DNA of 64,000 nt, from the NCBI RefSeq assembly GCF_014217785.1, contig NZ_CP048814.1, positions 3,968,001-4,032,000 of the forward strand, in the 5' to 3' direction. The notes under the pieces are model-generated. The model had not been told where the DNA came from. It made no database searches and saw nothing but the letters and a program-made list of their open reading frames with translations. The DNA is from Rhodococcus triatomae. GTDB lineage: Bacteria; Actinomycetota; Actinomycetes; Mycobacteriales; Mycobacteriaceae. Position numbers and translations under genes: made by a program. This document shows positions 25,302 through 40,222 of the stretch, piece after piece (position 1 is the stretch's first letter; each line of letters starts with the position of its first letter).

Positions 25302-28300
25302 ATGCACTTGAAGAGTCTGACGCTCAAGGGTTTCAAGTCCTTCGCGTCCGCAACGACTCTCCGGTTCGAACCAGGCATCACCTGTGTCGTCGGTCCCAAC
25401 GGATCCGGCAAGTCCAACGTCGTCGACGCGCTGACCTGGGTCATGGGGGAGCAGGGCGCGAAGGCGCTGCGTGGCGGCAAGATGGAGGACGTCATCTTCG
25501 CCGGCACCGCGGGCCGCGCCGCGCTCGGCCGTGCCGAGGTCACCCTCACCATCGACAACTCCGACGGCGCCCTCCCGATCGAGTATTCCGAGGTCTCGAT
25601 CACGCGGAGAATGTTCCGTGACGGCGCGGGTGAGTACGAGATCAACGGCAGTTCCTGCCGCCTGATGGACGTACAGGAACTGCTCAGCGACTCCGGAATC
25701 GGTCGCGAGATGCACGTCATCGTCGGGCAGGGCCGGCTGGCCGCCATCCTCGAATCGCGCCCCGAGGACCGGCGCTCCTTCATCGAGGAGGCGGCAGGCG
25801 TCCTCAAGCACCGCAAGCGCAAGGAAAAGGCCGTCCGCAAGCTCGATGCGATGCAGGCCAACCTCGCCCGGCTGAACGACCTCACCGCCGAGCTGCGCCG
25901 CCAGCTCAAGCCACTCGGGCGCCAGGCCGAGGTGGCACGGCGCGCCCAGACGGTGCAGGCCGATCTGCGTGACGCCAAGCTGCGTCTCGCCGCCGACGAT
26001 CTGGTGACCCGCCGGACCGAACTCGCCGATCAGAAGCAGCGTGAGCAGCTCGCACGCGAGCAGCACGACACCGTCACCGAGGCGCTCGACGCGGCGAATC
26101 TCGAGCTCGCCGCCCACGAACGGGCACTGGCCGAGCTCACTCCCGGTGCCGACGCGGCGGCGCAGACGTGGTTTCAGGCGTCGGCTCTGGCCGAGCGGGT
26201 CAACGCCACCGTGCGGATCGCCGCCGAACGCGCGCGCCACCTCGACGAGCAGCCGGACAGTGGTCGCGGCGACGACCCGGACGCCATGGAAGCGCGGGCG
26301 GATCGCATCGCCCAGGAGGAGGCCGAGCTGCGCGAGGCCGTCGAGATGGCGCGGGCGACGCTCGACGCCGCCCGGGAACAGCTCGCCGACGGTGAGGAGG
26401 CGGCTGCGGCCGCCGAGCACGCACACATGGCCGCGGTGCGCGCCGTGGCCGACCGGCGAGAGGGCCTGGTGCGGCTCACCGGGCAGGTGGAGACACTGCG
26501 TACCCGGACGGAATCGGTGCAGGCGGAGGTCGCGCGGCTGACCGTGGCGATCGACGAGGCGCGGGCCCGCGGACACGAGGCCCAGGCCGAGTTCGAGACG
26601 GTCCAGGAGAGGATCGGGGAACTCGACGCGGGCGAGCTCGGATTGGACACCCACCACGAGCGGGCCGTCGAAGCACTGAAGCTGGTGACCGATCGAGTCA
26701 CCGAGCTCCAGCAGCAGGAGCGGGCTGCAGGCCAGGAAGTGGCCTCGTTGCGCGCGCGGATCGACGCCCTGTCGATGGGACTCGAGCGGCGCGACGGTGC
26801 CGGGTGGCTCCTCGAGCATCGCGGCGGTGCCGGCATCACCGGGACTCTGGCCGACGCGCTGCGGGTGCATCCCGGGTACGAGGTGGCGGTGGCCGCGGCG
26901 ATGGGTCCGGCAGCCGAGGCGGTGATCGCCGAGTCCGTCGACGCCGCACGCGGGGCCGTCGAGGCACTGCGGACGCAGGACGGCGGCAGGGCCGCCGTGG
27001 TGGTCGGCGGGGTCGTGGCACCGGCGACGCCGGCCCCGGTGAGCGGCGGGACGTGGGCGATCGACGTCGTCGAATGCCCGGAATCGTTGCGGTCGGGTCT
27101 GGCCGCGCTGCTGGGCGCGGTCGTGGTGGTGGAGGACGCGGACGCGGCCGTGACGGTGGTCGCCCGACATCCGGAACTGCGGGCCGTCACCCGGGCCGGT
27201 GACCTGTACGGCACCGGTTGGGTCAGTGGCGGCTCCGACCGGGCACCGAGCACGCTCGAGGTGCAGGCCGCGGTCGACAACTCGCGTCGGGACCTCGAAC
27301 GTGCGGAGAGGCAGGCCGAGGAGTTGTCGGCGGCACTGTCCGGAGCGCTCGCCGAGAAGGAGGCGCGGCAGGAGAGCGCCGAGCAGGCGCTGGCGGCGCT
27401 CAACGAGTCCGATGCCGCGATCTCCGCGATCTACGAGCAGCTCGGCCGGCTCGGCCAGGCGGCGAAGGCCGCACACGCCGAGTCCGATCGGCTCGCGGCG
27501 CAACGCGAACGTGCCGAGCACGGACTCGAGGACACCGCGGAACAACTCGCCGAACTCGAGGAACGTCTGCGCCTCGCCGAGCAGGACGGCGGCGGACTCG
27601 AGGAGGACACGGCCGGGCCGGACACCACGCGCGGCGAGCGTGAGGCCGCAGCCGCGGCGTTGACGGAGCTGCGTGCGATGGAGGTGGAGGCGCGGCTGGC
27701 GGTCCGTACCGCGGAGGAGCGCGCCGAGTCCGTGCGAGGAAAAGCCGATTCGCTGCGCCGCGCCGCACAGGCCGAGCGGGACGCGCGGGCCCGTGCCGAG
27801 CGGGCCCGGCTCGCCCGCCGGAACGCCGCCGCGGTCGCGGCGGCGGTGGCCGAGGCAGGCCGCAAGGTCGCCGACCATCTCGGCACGGTGGTCGAGACCG
27901 CGATGGCGCACCGGGACGAACTGGCCCGGGCCCGCTCCGAGAGGTCGGCTCAGCTCGACGACGTGCGCGGACGGGTCCGCGACCTGACCGCGCAACTGTC
28001 GTCCCTGACCGACACGGTGCACCGGGACGAGGTCGCGCGAGCACAGGTCGCGCTGCGGATCGAACAGCTCGAGGAGTCGATCACCGAGCAACACGGAATC
28101 GGTCCGGACGATCTGGTCGCCGAATACGGCCCCGACGTGCCGCTTCCTCCGTCCGCACTCGAGATGGCCGAGTACGAGCAGGCGAAGGAGCGCGGCGAGC
28201 AGGTCACCGTGCCCGCTCCGGTGCCCTACGAGCGCGCCGCGCAGGAACGCCGCGCCAAGCGCGCCGAGAAAGATCTGGCGACACTCGGCAAGGTCAACCC

Positions 28301-28919
28301 CCTCGCCCTCGAGGAGTTCGCGGCGCTCGAGGAGCGCTACAACTTCCTGTCGACCCAGCTCGAGGACGTCAAGACCGCCCGCAAGGACCTACTGGACGTG
28401 GTGGCCGACGTCGACGCCCGCATCCTGCAGGTCTTCACCGAGGCCTACGAGGACGTCGAGCGCGAGTTCGTGCAGGTGTTCGCGAAGCTGTTCCCCGGCG
28501 GCGAGGGGCGTCTGGTGCTCACCGACCCGTCGGACATGCTCACGACCGGTATCGAGGTGGAGGCACGACCTCCCGGCAAGAAGGTCAAGCGACTGTCACT
28601 GCTGTCGGGCGGGGAGAAATCGCTCACCGCGGTCGCCATGCTGGTCGCGATCTTCCGGGCACGGCCGTCGCCGTTCTATGTGATGGACGAGGTCGAGGCA
28701 GCACTGGACGACACGAATCTGCGTCGCCTGATCGGGTTGTTCGAGCAGCTGCGGGAGAAATCGCAGCTGATCGTCATCACGCACCAGAAGCCGACGATGG
28801 AGGTCGCCGACGCCTTGTACGGGGTGAGTATGCGCGGCGACGGCATCACCACCGTGATCTCACAGCGTCTGCGGGGGCAGGACCTGCAGGTCGGTGCGGG
28901 CGTGGCTGCCGAGTCCTGA
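25302..28919 (+). CDS. smc: Chromosome segregation protein SMC
   Basis: 1205-residue condensin ATPase that organises and segregates the chromosome with ScpA/ScpB. The N-terminal head has Walker [15 protein letters not shown] (about residue 32), two long coiled coils flank a hinge (about residues 500-660, [17 protein letters not shown]), and the C-terminal head has the [16 protein letters not shown] signature and Walker [14 protein letters not shown]. Length is normal. ftsY follows after 64 bases, as in most bacteria of this group. Confidence 0.97.
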   Translation: MHLKSLTLKGFKSFASATTLRFEPGITCVVGPNGSGKSNVVDALTWVMGEQGAKALRGGKMEDVIFAGTAGRAALGRAEVTLTIDNSDGALPIEYSEVSITRRMFRDGAGEYEINGSSCRLMDVQELLSDSGIGREMHVIVGQGRLAAILESRPEDRRSFIEEAAGVLKHRKRKEKAVRKLDAMQANLARLNDLTAELRRQLKPLGRQAEVARRAQTVQADLRDAKLRLAADDLVTRRTELADQKQREQLAREQHDTVTEALDAANLELAAHERALAELTPGADAAAQTWFQASALAERVNATVRIAAERARHLDEQPDSGRGDDPDAMEARADRIAQEEAELREAVEMARATLDAAREQLADGEEAAAAAEHAHMAAVRAVADRREGLVRLTGQVETLRTRTESVQAEVARLTVAIDEARARGHEAQAEFETVQERIGELDAGELGLDTHHERAVEALKLVTDRVTELQQQERAAGQEVASLRARIDALSMGLERRDGAGWLLEHRGGAGITGTLADALRVHPGYEVAVAAAMGPAAEAVIAESVDAARGAVEALRTQDGGRAAVVVGGVVAPATPAPVSGGTWAIDVVECPESLRSGLAALLGAVVVVEDADAAVTVVARHPELRAVTRAGDLYGTGWVSGGSDRAPSTLEVQAAVDNSRRDLERAERQAEELSAALSGALAEKEARQESAEQALAALNESDAAISAIYEQLGRLGQAAKAAHAESDRLAAQRERAEHGLEDTAEQLAELEERLRLAEQDGGGLEEDTAGPDTTRGEREAAAAALTELRAMEVEARLAVRTAEERAESVRGKADSLRRAAQAERDARARAERARLARRNAAAVAAAVAEAGRKVADHLGTVVETAMAHRDELARARSERSAQLDDVRGRVRDLTAQLSSLTDTVHRDEVARAQVALRIEQLEESITEQHGIGPDDLVAEYGPDVPLPPSALEMAEYEQAKERGEQVTVPAPVPYERAAQERRAKRAEKDLATLGKVNPLALEEFAALEERYNFLSTQLEDVKTARKDLLDVVADVDARILQVFTEAYEDVEREFVQVFAKLFPGGEGRLVLTDPSDMLTTGIEVEARPPGKKVKRLSLLSGGEKSLTAVAMLVAIFRARPSPFYVMDEVEAALDDTNLRRLIGLFEQLREKSQLIVITHQKPTMEVADALYGVSMRGDGITTVISQRLRGQDLQVGAGVAAES

Positions 28920-28983
28920 CTCGGCGACATCGCCCTGAGGTGGGCGTTCGTCCGCGCGTGCCCGGGCCTGAAACAATGGCGCG

Positions 28984-30405
28984 GTGACTACCGGAGCTTG
29001 GATCGCCCTCGCGGCCGCATTGGCCGTCCTCCTCGTCGTCCTCGTCGTCGGCCTCGTGCTGTACCGGAGGCGGCGCATCTCGCTGACGGCCACGGAGAAA
29101 CCGTCGGCCGGTGCGCCCGAGATCGATCGCTCCGGCGGCTATCAGGCGGGCGGTGGGTTCAACTTCAGTCAGGGGCCGACCGCGACGGCCGAGCCGCCGG
29201 CACCCCCGGCACCTTCGGCACCCCCGGTCAGCGCGGCGCCACCGGTTCCTCCGGCGGCCCCGACGCCGGCGCCGGAGGCTCCGGAAGAAGTTCCCGAGAC
29301 ACCCGCTCCCGTCGAGGAGACCCCCACGGAGGTGCCGCTGGCGGACGTTGCGCCCACCGACGTCACACCCACCGAGGTCACACCCACGGAGGTCACGCCC
29401 ACCGAGCCGACAGCCCCCACGACCGAGTTGGTCGAGGTGGAGCCACTGGCGCCCGAGTCGGACCGCCCGGTCCTGGACGAGATCGCCCCGACGAGCGGAC
29501 GGCTCGAGCGTCTGCGCGGACGCCTGTCGCGGTCGCAGAGCGCCATCGGCAAGAGCGTGCTGGGACTGCTCGGCGGCGGCGACCTCGACGAGGATTCCTG
29601 GGAGGAGATCGAGGACACGCTGCTCATCGCGGACCTGGGCACGGCGACGACCACGAAGGTCGTCGAACGTCTGCGTCAGGAGATGGCGGCGCGCAGCGTG
29701 CGCTCGGAGGCCGACGCCCGTGCCCTGCTGCGTGAGGTCCTCGTGGACGAACTGAAGCCGGATCTCGACCGGTCCGTGCGGGCGCTCCCACATGACGATC
29801 ACCCCGCCGTGCTCCTCGTCGTCGGCGTCAACGGGACGGGAAAGACCACCACGACGGGCAAGCTCGCGCGCGTGCTCGTCGCCGACGGACGCCGGGTCGT
29901 GCTCGGTGCGGCCGACACCTTCCGCGCCGCGGCGGCCGATCAGCTGCAGACGTGGGCCGAGCGCGTCGGTGCCGAGGTGGTCCGCGGCAAGGAAGGCGCG
30001 GACCCTGCCGCGGTGGCGTTCGACTCCGTGGCGCGCGGCATCGACGAGGGCGTCGACGTGGTGCTCATCGACACGGCCGGGCGTCTGCACACCAAGACCG
30101 GCCTCATGGACGAACTCGGCAAGGTCAAGCGGGTCGTCGAGAAGAAGGCGTCGGTGGACGACGTCCTGCTGGTTCTCGACGCGACGATCGGCCAGAACGG
30201 TCTCGCCCAGGCTCGGGTGTTCTCCGAGGTCGTCGACATCACCGGCGTCGTGCTCACCAAGCTCGACGGGACGGCGAAGGGCGGCATCGTCTTCCAGGTG
30301 CAGCACGAGCTCGGCGTACCGGTGAAGCTCGTCGGTCTCGGCGAGGGTGCGGACGATCTGGCACCGTTCGAGCCGGGTGCGTTCGTCGACGCTCTCCTCG
30401 GTTAG
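28984..30405 (+). CDS. ftsY: Signal recognition particle receptor FtsY
   Basis: 473 residues, starting GTG. An N-terminal membrane helix (WIALAAALAVLLVVLVVGLVL) is followed by a Pro/Ala/Glu-rich linker (about residues 55-160) with the short repeat PTEVT in tandem, then the NG GTPase domain: GVNGTGKTTTTGKLA (G1, about residue 280), DTFRAAAADQL, DTAGRLHTK and TKLDGTAKGG. It docks the ribosome-SRP complex to the membrane; its partner ffh is at 34935. Confidence 0.96.
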   Translation: MTTGAWIALAAALAVLLVVLVVGLVLYRRRRISLTATEKPSAGAPEIDRSGGYQAGGGFNFSQGPTATAEPPAPPAPSAPPVSAAPPVPPAAPTPAPEAPEEVPETPAPVEETPTEVPLADVAPTDVTPTEVTPTEVTPTEPTAPTTELVEVEPLAPESDRPVLDEIAPTSGRLERLRGRLSRSQSAIGKSVLGLLGGGDLDEDSWEEIEDTLLIADLGTATTTKVVERLRQEMAARSVRSEADARALLREVLVDELKPDLDRSVRALPHDDHPAVLLVVGVNGTGKTTTTGKLARVLVADGRRVVLGAADTFRAAAADQLQTWAERVGAEVVRGKEGADPAAVAFDSVARGIDEGVDVVLIDTAGRLHTKTGLMDELGKVKRVVEKKASVDDVLLVLDATIGQNGLAQARVFSEVVDITGVVLTKLDGTAKGGIVFQVQHELGVPVKLVGLGEGADDLAPFEPGAFVDALLG

Positions 30406-30456
30406 GCACCGCTCCCGCGGCGGATATTCGTCCCGAGACCGGCTGCCGGGTGTCCG

Positions 30457-30526
30457 GTAACGCGATCGCAACAACCAGCGGAAGCCCGTTCACGCCGATG
30501 CAACAAAGCTGAGTCGCAGCCGAAAC
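30457..30526 (+). promoter_or_regulatory. Possible GlnR-type sites upstream of amtB
   Basis: In the 185-base gap before amtB, GTAAC-n6-GCAAC at 30457-30472 and GAGTC-n6-GAAAC at 30511-30526 resemble GlnR half-site pairs (GTNAC-n6-GAAAC). Each has one or two deviations from consensus. Their position fits nitrogen control of amtB-glnK-glnD, but the match is imperfect. Confidence 0.35.
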
Positions 30527-30590
30527 ATCGTCCAACGAGGCTGTTCCCCGACGACGCGCTGAGTGGCGCGGCCTATCAGGGAGGTTGTTC

Positions 30591-31880
<1,290 letters not shown>

Positions 31881-31892
31881 TCAGCAAGGTAG

Positions 31893-34860
<2,968 letters not shown>

Positions 34861-34934
34861 GTCCCGGGGCCGGCGGAGCCGCTACGCTGGTCTCGAGACT
34901 TCACCTCCACTGCAGACCCCGAGGAGCGCTTTCG

Positions 34935-36509
34935 GTGTTCGAATCCCTTTCCGACAGGTTGACAGGTGCCCTCAAGGACCTGCGTGGCAAGGGGCGGCTG
35001 TCCGGAGCCGACATCGACGCCACCGCCAGGGAGATCCGGCTCGCACTGCTCGAGGCGGACGTGGCACTGCCCGTGGTGCGTTCCTTCATCGCCCGGATCA
35101 AGGAACGCGCCAAGGGCGCCGAGGTGTCCGCGGCACTCAACCCCGCCCAGCAGGTCGTCAAGATCGTCAACGAAGAGCTCGTCGGCATTCTCGGTGGCGA
35201 AACCCGACGGCTGCAGTTCGCGAAGACCCCGCCGACGGTGATCATGCTCGCCGGCCTCCAGGGCTCCGGTAAGACGACGCTCGCGGGCAAGCTCGCCAAA
35301 TGGCTGAAGGACCAGGGCCACACTCCTCTGCTGGTGGCGTGTGACCTGCAGCGGCCCGGTGCCGTGCAGCAGCTGCAGATCGTCGGCGAACGTGCGGGAG
35401 CGGCGGTGTTCGCCCCGCATCCGGGGACGTCGGTCGGCGGCGGCGACAACGCGCTCGGCGTCTCGGCGGCCGATCCGGTGGACGTCGCACGGGCGGGTGT
35501 CGACGAAGCGCGGAGCAAGCAGTACGACGTCGTCATCGTCGATACCGCCGGTCGGCTCGGTATCGACAGCGAGCTCATGGCGCAGGCGGCGGGCATCCGC
35601 GATGCGGTGCAGCCGGACGAGACGATCTTCGTTCTCGACGCCATGATCGGTCAGGACGCCGTCAGCACGGCGGAGGCCTTCCGTGCGGGTGTGGGCTTCA
35701 CGGGCGTCGTGCTCACCAAGCTCGACGGCGACGCCCGCGGTGGCGCCGCGCTGAGTGTCCGCGAGATCACCGGTGAGCCGATCCTGTTCGCCTCCACCGG
35801 CGAGAAGCTCGAGGACTTCGACGTCTTCCACCCGGACCGGATGGCCAGCCGCATCCTCGGCATGGGCGATGTGCTCAGCCTCATCGAACAGGCCGAACAG
35901 GTCTTCGACCAGCAGCAGGCCGAGGCGACCGCACAGAAGATCGGTTCCGGCGACCTCACCCTCGAGGATTTCCTCGAGCAGATGATGGCCGTGCGCAAGA
36001 TGGGCCCGATCGGCAATCTGCTGGGGATGCTGCCGGGTGCCGGTCAGATGAAGGATGCGCTCGCAGGCGTCGACGAGAAGCAGCTCGACCGGGTGCAGGC
36101 GATCATCCGCGGAATGACGCCGGACGAACGTGCCAACCCCAAGATCATCAACGCCTCCCGGCGGTTGCGTATCGCGAACGGCTCCGGGGTGAAGGTCTCC
36201 GACGTCAACCAGCTGGTGGACCGCTTCTTCGAGGCCCGCAAGATGATGGCGGCCATGGCCGGCCGGATGGGAATGCCCGGATCGCGCAAGCAGCAGCGGT
36301 CCAAGAAGGGCAAGAAGGGCAAGAAGGGCGGGCGCGGTCCGACTCCGCCGAAGGTCAAGGGTGGTTTCCCCGGAGGGTTCCCGGGCGGTATGCCCGGTGG
36401 AATGCCTGCCGGTATGCCGGACCTGTCGAAGATGCCGAAGGGGCTGGACGAGCTGCCGCCGGGGCTCGAGGGCCTCGACCTGTCCCAGCTCAAGCTGCCC
36501 AAGAAGTAA
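34935..36509 (+). CDS. ffh: Signal recognition particle protein Ffh
   Basis: 524-residue SRP54 GTPase that binds signal sequences and 4.5S RNA. NG domain: LQGSGKTTLAGKLA (G1, about residue 107), DTAGRLGID, TKLDGDARGGAALS. The M domain near residues 330-440 is methionine-rich (LEQMMAVRKMGPIGNLLGMLPG), and a lysine- and then GG(M/F)PGG-rich tail closes the protein. GTG 34935 has GAGGAG 8 bases upstream and gives the family start FESLSDRLTGALKDLRGKG. Confidence 0.97.
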   Translation: MFESLSDRLTGALKDLRGKGRLSGADIDATAREIRLALLEADVALPVVRSFIARIKERAKGAEVSAALNPAQQVVKIVNEELVGILGGETRRLQFAKTPPTVIMLAGLQGSGKTTLAGKLAKWLKDQGHTPLLVACDLQRPGAVQQLQIVGERAGAAVFAPHPGTSVGGGDNALGVSAADPVDVARAGVDEARSKQYDVVIVDTAGRLGIDSELMAQAAGIRDAVQPDETIFVLDAMIGQDAVSTAEAFRAGVGFTGVVLTKLDGDARGGAALSVREITGEPILFASTGEKLEDFDVFHPDRMASRILGMGDVLSLIEQAEQVFDQQQAEATAQKIGSGDLTLEDFLEQMMAVRKMGPIGNLLGMLPGAGQMKDALAGVDEKQLDRVQAIIRGMTPDERANPKIINASRRLRIANGSGVKVSDVNQLVDRFFEARKMMAAMAGRMGMPGSRKQQRSKKGKKGKKGGRGPTPPKVKGGFPGGFPGGMPGGMPAGMPDLSKMPKGLDELPPGLEGLDLSQLKLPKK

Positions 36510-36511
36510 CC

Positions 36512-37597
36512 GTGGCCGCGTGGCACCTGCGGGGTACGGAGCTGCCCGGGGGTGAACCGGTCGACCTGTGGATCGACGGAGACCGGATCTCCCGCACCGA
36601 GATCGCCGGGGCGCAGACTCTCCGTGACTCGGGGTGGATCGTTCCCGGCCTGGTCGACGCGCACTGCCATGTCGGGATTCGCTTCGGCGGGGGCGGCGGC
36701 GAGAGCGTCGACGGCCTCGTCGCCCAGGCCGAGACCGAACGGGACAAGGGCGTACTGCTGATCCGCGACGCCGGGTCGCCGGTGGACACCCGGTTCGTCG
36801 ACGGTCGTCGGGATCTCCCGCGAATCATTCGGGCCGGGCAGCACATCGCGGCACCGAAGCGCTACATCCGCGGACTGCCGGTCGACCTCGAGGACGAGTC
36901 GCAGCTTCCCGACGAGGTGGCGCGGCAGGCCCGGGCCGGCGACGGATGGGTCAAGCTCGTCGGGGACTGGATCGACCGGTCCGTCGGCGACCTCACTCCG
37001 CTGTGGAGTGACGAGATACTGGTCGAGGCGATCGCGACGGCGCATCGCGAAGGTGCGCGCGTGACGGCGCACGTGTTCGGCGAGGACGCCCTTCCCGGGT
37101 TGCTCGCCGCCGGTATCGACTGCATCGAGCACGGCACGGGTCTGACTGCCGACACCATCGAGACGATGGCCGAGCGCGACGTGGCGCTGGTGCCGACGTT
37201 GGTCAACATCGCGACCTTTCCGGACATCGCCGACTCGGCTTCCCGCTTCCCGCGGTACGCCGCACACATGCGGGACCTGCATCGACGCCGCTACGCGACG
37301 ATCGGTGCCGCCCGCGAGGCCGGGATACGGATCTTCGCCGGGACCGATGCCGGGGGATCGATCGTGCACGGCCGGATCGCCGACGAGGTCGCCGAGCTCG
37401 TCACGGCGGGGGCGAGTCCGACGGACGCGCTGGGTGCGGCGGCGTGGGACGCCCGTACCTGGTTGGGCCACCCGAATCTCGAGGACGGCGCCCCGGCCGA
37501 TCTCGTCGTCTTCGCCGACGACCCGCGCAGCGGCCCCGCCGTCCTGGGTGCCCCGGACCTGGTCGTCCTGCGCGGTGACGTCGTCGTCCGCCCCTGA
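36512..37597 (+). CDS. Amidohydrolase-family protein
   Basis: 361-residue metal-dependent hydrolase of the amidohydrolase superfamily (imidazolonepropionase/prolidase-like branch). The metal-binding HxH is in GLVDAHCHVGIRF (about residue 49), later metal residues in TAHVFGE and CIEHGTGL, and the terminal aspartate in FAGTDAGG (about residue 275). The substrate cannot be told. The GTG start lies 2 bases after the ffh stop, so it is co-transcribed with ffh, a common arrangement in this group. Confidence 0.85.
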   Translation: MAAWHLRGTELPGGEPVDLWIDGDRISRTEIAGAQTLRDSGWIVPGLVDAHCHVGIRFGGGGGESVDGLVAQAETERDKGVLLIRDAGSPVDTRFVDGRRDLPRIIRAGQHIAAPKRYIRGLPVDLEDESQLPDEVARQARAGDGWVKLVGDWIDRSVGDLTPLWSDEILVEAIATAHREGARVTAHVFGEDALPGLLAAGIDCIEHGTGLTADTIETMAERDVALVPTLVNIATFPDIADSASRFPRYAAHMRDLHRRRYATIGAAREAGIRIFAGTDAGGSIVHGRIADEVAELVTAGASPTDALGAAAWDARTWLGHPNLEDGAPADLVVFADDPRSGPAVLGAPDLVVLRGDVVVRP

Positions 37598-37603
37598 TCC
37601 CCT

Positions 37604-37654
37604 GGGTGAAGGTGGCCTTCGGCTGATCTGACCGGTCAGATGGTCCCTTCGCCC
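37604..37654. repeat. 51-bp palindromic repeat, copy A
   Basis: Runs from GGGTGAAGGTGGCC to GGTCCCTTCGCCC around an inner 16-base palindrome ATCTGACCGGTCAGAT. A second copy of equal length with the same outer and central parts is at 38719. It lies 6 bases after the amidohydrolase stop and could serve as a transcription terminator; it looks like a small dispersed REP-type element. Confidence 0.75.
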
Positions 37655-37767
37655 GCGGATGGGGCCCGAGGATGGGTCCTCTGTCCCCAGGTTCCCGCCG
37701 TCCACAGACATGTCGTGAGTGCGCGTTCTCGACGATGCCCCGCCCCGGACCAGGACATGCTCACCGC

Positions 37768-38724
37768 ATGCGTAGAGGCGAGTGGGGGCGGGTGGATCCG
37801 GGTGAACTGTGGCGGTGGAGCCGGCACGGCATCGTGCGTGTCGCGGATCTGCGCGCCGAGGGAATGTCAGGCTCGGCGATCGACCGCCGCTGCGCCCCGG
37901 GCGGACCGTGGCAGCGGATCCTCCCCGGATTGATACTCCTGCACAACGGCGTGCCGACGGGTCGGCAACGCCGAGCTGCCGCGGTGTCGTACGGACGGTC
38001 CGGGGCGATGCTCACGGGCCGGTCGGCGATGTCCGAGCACGGATACGAGGCGACGGAGTCGAGTGTCGTCCACCTGCTGATTCCGCACACGCGGCGTATC
38101 GCGTCGAGGAGTTTCGTGACGGTCGAACGGACGACCGCTCTCCCGACACCGGTGCACCGGGAGGGGCTCGCGTGTGCGCCGTTGGTGCGCGCCGTGACGG
38201 ATGCGGCGCGACGCTGCTCGTCGATACGTGCGGCAACCGACCTGCTCGCCTCGGTGGTGCAGCGCGGGGATGTCGATCCGGCACAGCTCCTCGTCGAACT
38301 CGATCACGGGAGTCGTCGAGGTACCGCGATTCCACGTCGAGCGCTCGACGCGGTCCGGGCCGACGTGCACTCGGTCGCAGAAGCGGAGGCTCGGGCGTTG
38401 TGGCGCGAGAGCGGACTGCCGGAGATGATCTTCAACCCCGACATCGTCGACGGTCGAGGAGCCTTCGTCGCGCGGCCCGACGGGTGGTTCGACGACGTCG
38501 CCCTGGCGTGGGAGATCGATTCGGTCGGCTGGCACCTCTCACCGGGCGACTACGCCTGCACGATGCAGCGACGGGCTCGGATGCAGCGCCACGGGATCAT
38601 CGTCCTCGCGACCCAGCCGGCGCGGCTCCGCAGCTCTCCTGCGGAGATCATCGCCGACCTGCGGGCGAGCTACGAGCTCGCCAGGTCGCGCCCCCGCCCG
38701 GACATCTCCGTCGCGCCGGGGTGA
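37768..38724 (+). CDS. DUF559/AbiEi-like protein with Vsr-type nuclease fold
   Basis: 318 residues, function unknown. The N-terminal 60 residues (ELWRWSRHGIVRVADLRAEGM-SGSAIDRRC...W-RILPGLIL) look like the winged-helix of AbiEi-type proteins, and the C-terminal part (ARPDGWFDDVALAWEIDSVGWH ... MQRHGIIVLA) has the D-x-ExD spacing of Vsr/DUF559 endonuclease-like domains that are abundant in Mycobacteriales. ATG 37768 is preferred; the frame is open from 37672 but without a ribosome site. A palindromic repeat lies on each side, and its stop codon is inside copy B. Confidence 0.7.
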   Translation: MRRGEWGRVDPGELWRWSRHGIVRVADLRAEGMSGSAIDRRCAPGGPWQRILPGLILLHNGVPTGRQRRAAAVSYGRSGAMLTGRSAMSEHGYEATESSVVHLLIPHTRRIASRSFVTVERTTALPTPVHREGLACAPLVRAVTDAARRCSSIRAATDLLASVVQRGDVDPAQLLVELDHGSRRGTAIPRRALDAVRADVHSVAEAEARALWRESGLPEMIFNPDIVDGRGAFVARPDGWFDDVALAWEIDSVGWHLSPGDYACTMQRRARMQRHGIIVLATQPARLRSSPAEIIADLRASYELARSRPRPDISVAPG

Positions 38725-38769
38725 AAGTGCCCTATGCACTCTCAGACCGGTCGAATGGTCCCTTCACCC
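38719..38769. repeat. 51-bp palindromic repeat, copy B
   Basis: Same plan and length as copy A: GGGTGAAAGTGCCC..., centre AGACCGGTCG, ...GGTCCCTTCACCC. It starts inside the last codons of the DUF559-like gene and supplies its TGA stop, which suggests insertion of the repeat at the gene end. Confidence 0.75.
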
Positions 38770-38957
38770 AGAGGGGAGGGGCGGGCGGTTTTCCGGAACC
38801 GGGGCGCGTCTGGCAGAATGAACGGCTGTCGTCGCATCCGGTTCCGTACCGCGCGGCGGTCACAGGAAAGAGGCAAAACCGGTCGTGCCATCCGGGCACT
38901 TCGCTGAATTGCACGTGACATGCGCAGGTTCCTGCGCGCCCAGAAGGAGACACAGCA

Positions 38958-39416
38958 GTGGCTGTCAAGATCAAGCTCACCCGGCTCGGCAAGATCCGCA
39001 ACCCCCAGTACCGGATCGTCGTCGCGGACTCTCGCACCCGTCGCAACGGTCGTGCGATCGAGACCATCGGCAAGTACCACCCCAAGGAAGAGCCGTCGCT
39101 GATCGACATCGATTCCGAGCGCGCTCAGTACTGGCTCGGTGTGGGCGCGCAGCCCACCGAGCCCGTCGAGGCGCTCCTGAAGATCACCGGTGACTGGCAG
39201 AAGTTCAAGGGCCTGCCCGGCGCCGAGGGCACCCTGAAGAAGAAGGAGCAGGGCCCCACGAAGCTGGAGCTGTTCCAGGCCGCGCTCGCGCAGGCCGAGA
39301 GCGAGCCCGTCGCCGAGGCCGTCACCCCCAAGAAGAAGAAGGCCAAGGCCGAGACCGAGTCGGCCGCCGAGGCGCCTGCTGCGGACGCCGAGTCCTCCGA
39401 GGCTGCTGACAAGTGA
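38958..39416 (+). CDS. rpsP: 30S ribosomal protein S16
   Basis: 152 residues; the conserved part [26 protein letters not shown] is followed by a long Lys/Ala/Glu-rich tail (from about residue 110), typical of actinobacterial S16. GTG 38958 with GAAGGAGA upstream. Start of the ribosome-maturation operon rpsP-khpA-rimM-trmD; its TGA overlaps the next gene by 4 bases. Confidence 0.97.
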   Translation: MAVKIKLTRLGKIRNPQYRIVVADSRTRRNGRAIETIGKYHPKEEPSLIDIDSERAQYWLGVGAQPTEPVEALLKITGDWQKFKGLPGAEGTLKKKEQGPTKLELFQAALAQAESEPVAEAVTPKKKKAKAETESAAEAPAADAESSEAADK

Positions 39417-39655
39417 GTGCCGTCGTTGCCGATGCCGTCGAACACCTCGTTCGCGGCATCGTCGGCAGTCCCGACGAGGTCCGGGTGGAGCTGATCACCG
39501 GACGCCGCGGGCGCACCGTCGAGGTGCACGTGCACCCCGACGATCTCGGCAAGGTCATCGGCCGTGGCGGACGCACCGCGACGGCGCTGCGCACGCTGGT
39601 CACCGGCATCGGTGGCCGCGGTATCCGTGTCGACGTGGTCGACACGGATCAGTAA
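39413..39655 (+). CDS. khpA: KH-domain RNA-binding protein KhpA
   Basis: 80-residue protein with a single type II KH domain; the RNA-binding GxxG loop is in [15 protein letters not shown]. KhpA-type proteins sit between rpsP and rimM in many Gram-positive bacteria and act in RNA metabolism and cell division. It begins GTG overlapping the rpsP stop and is followed by rimM after 10 bases. Confidence 0.9.
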   Translation: MSAVVADAVEHLVRGIVGSPDEVRVELITGRRGRTVEVHVHPDDLGKVIGRGGRTATALRTLVTGIGGRGIRVDVVDTDQ

Positions 39656-39665
39656 GCGCGCCGGG

Positions 39666-40211
39666 ATGGATCTCGTCGTCGGCCGTGTCGCGAAGTCGCA
39701 CGGTATTCGCGGTGAACTGGTCGTCGAGGTACGTACCGACGAGCCGGAGGACCGTTTCGCCGTCGGCAGCGTGCTGCGAGGGCGCAGGCCGCGCGACGAG
39801 CGCACCGAGTCGTACACGGTGGAGGCCGTCCGGGAACACTCCGGGCGGCTTCTGCTGCGTCTGCGCGGAATCGACGACCGCACGGCCGCCGATGCCCTGC
39901 GGGGAGTGCTGTTCGTCATCGACTCCGGGGAACTCGAACCCACGGACGATCCGGACGAGTTCTACGATCACGAACTCGAGGGTTTGACGGTCCGGTTGGC
40001 CGACGGCACCGAGGTCGGCACCGTCACGGAGGTATTGCACTCCGCGGCAGGCGAACTGCTGTCCGTGCGCCGTGTCGGCGACGACACCCACGAGCTGCTG
40101 GTGCCGTTCGTGTCCGCGATCGTGACGTCCGTGTCGACCACCGACGGCACCGTCGTCATCGAGCCGCCCGAGGGGCTGCTCGATCCCGATTTCGGCGAGA
40201 GCGGACGTTGA
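39666..40211 (+). CDS. rimM: 16S rRNA processing protein RimM
   Basis: 181-residue small-subunit maturation factor. N-terminal RimM domain ([28 protein letters not shown]) followed by a PRC-barrel ([34 protein letters not shown]) ending in the conserved LVPFVSAIV and PEGLLD. ATG 39666 gives the family start. trmD follows after 11 bases. Confidence 0.96.
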   Translation: MDLVVGRVAKSHGIRGELVVEVRTDEPEDRFAVGSVLRGRRPRDERTESYTVEAVREHSGRLLLRLRGIDDRTAADALRGVLFVIDSGELEPTDDPDEFYDHELEGLTVRLADGTEVGTVTEVLHSAAGELLSVRRVGDDTHELLVPFVSAIVTSVSTTDGTVVIEPPEGLLDPDFGESGR

Positions 40212-40222
40212 GGCGACGGCCG

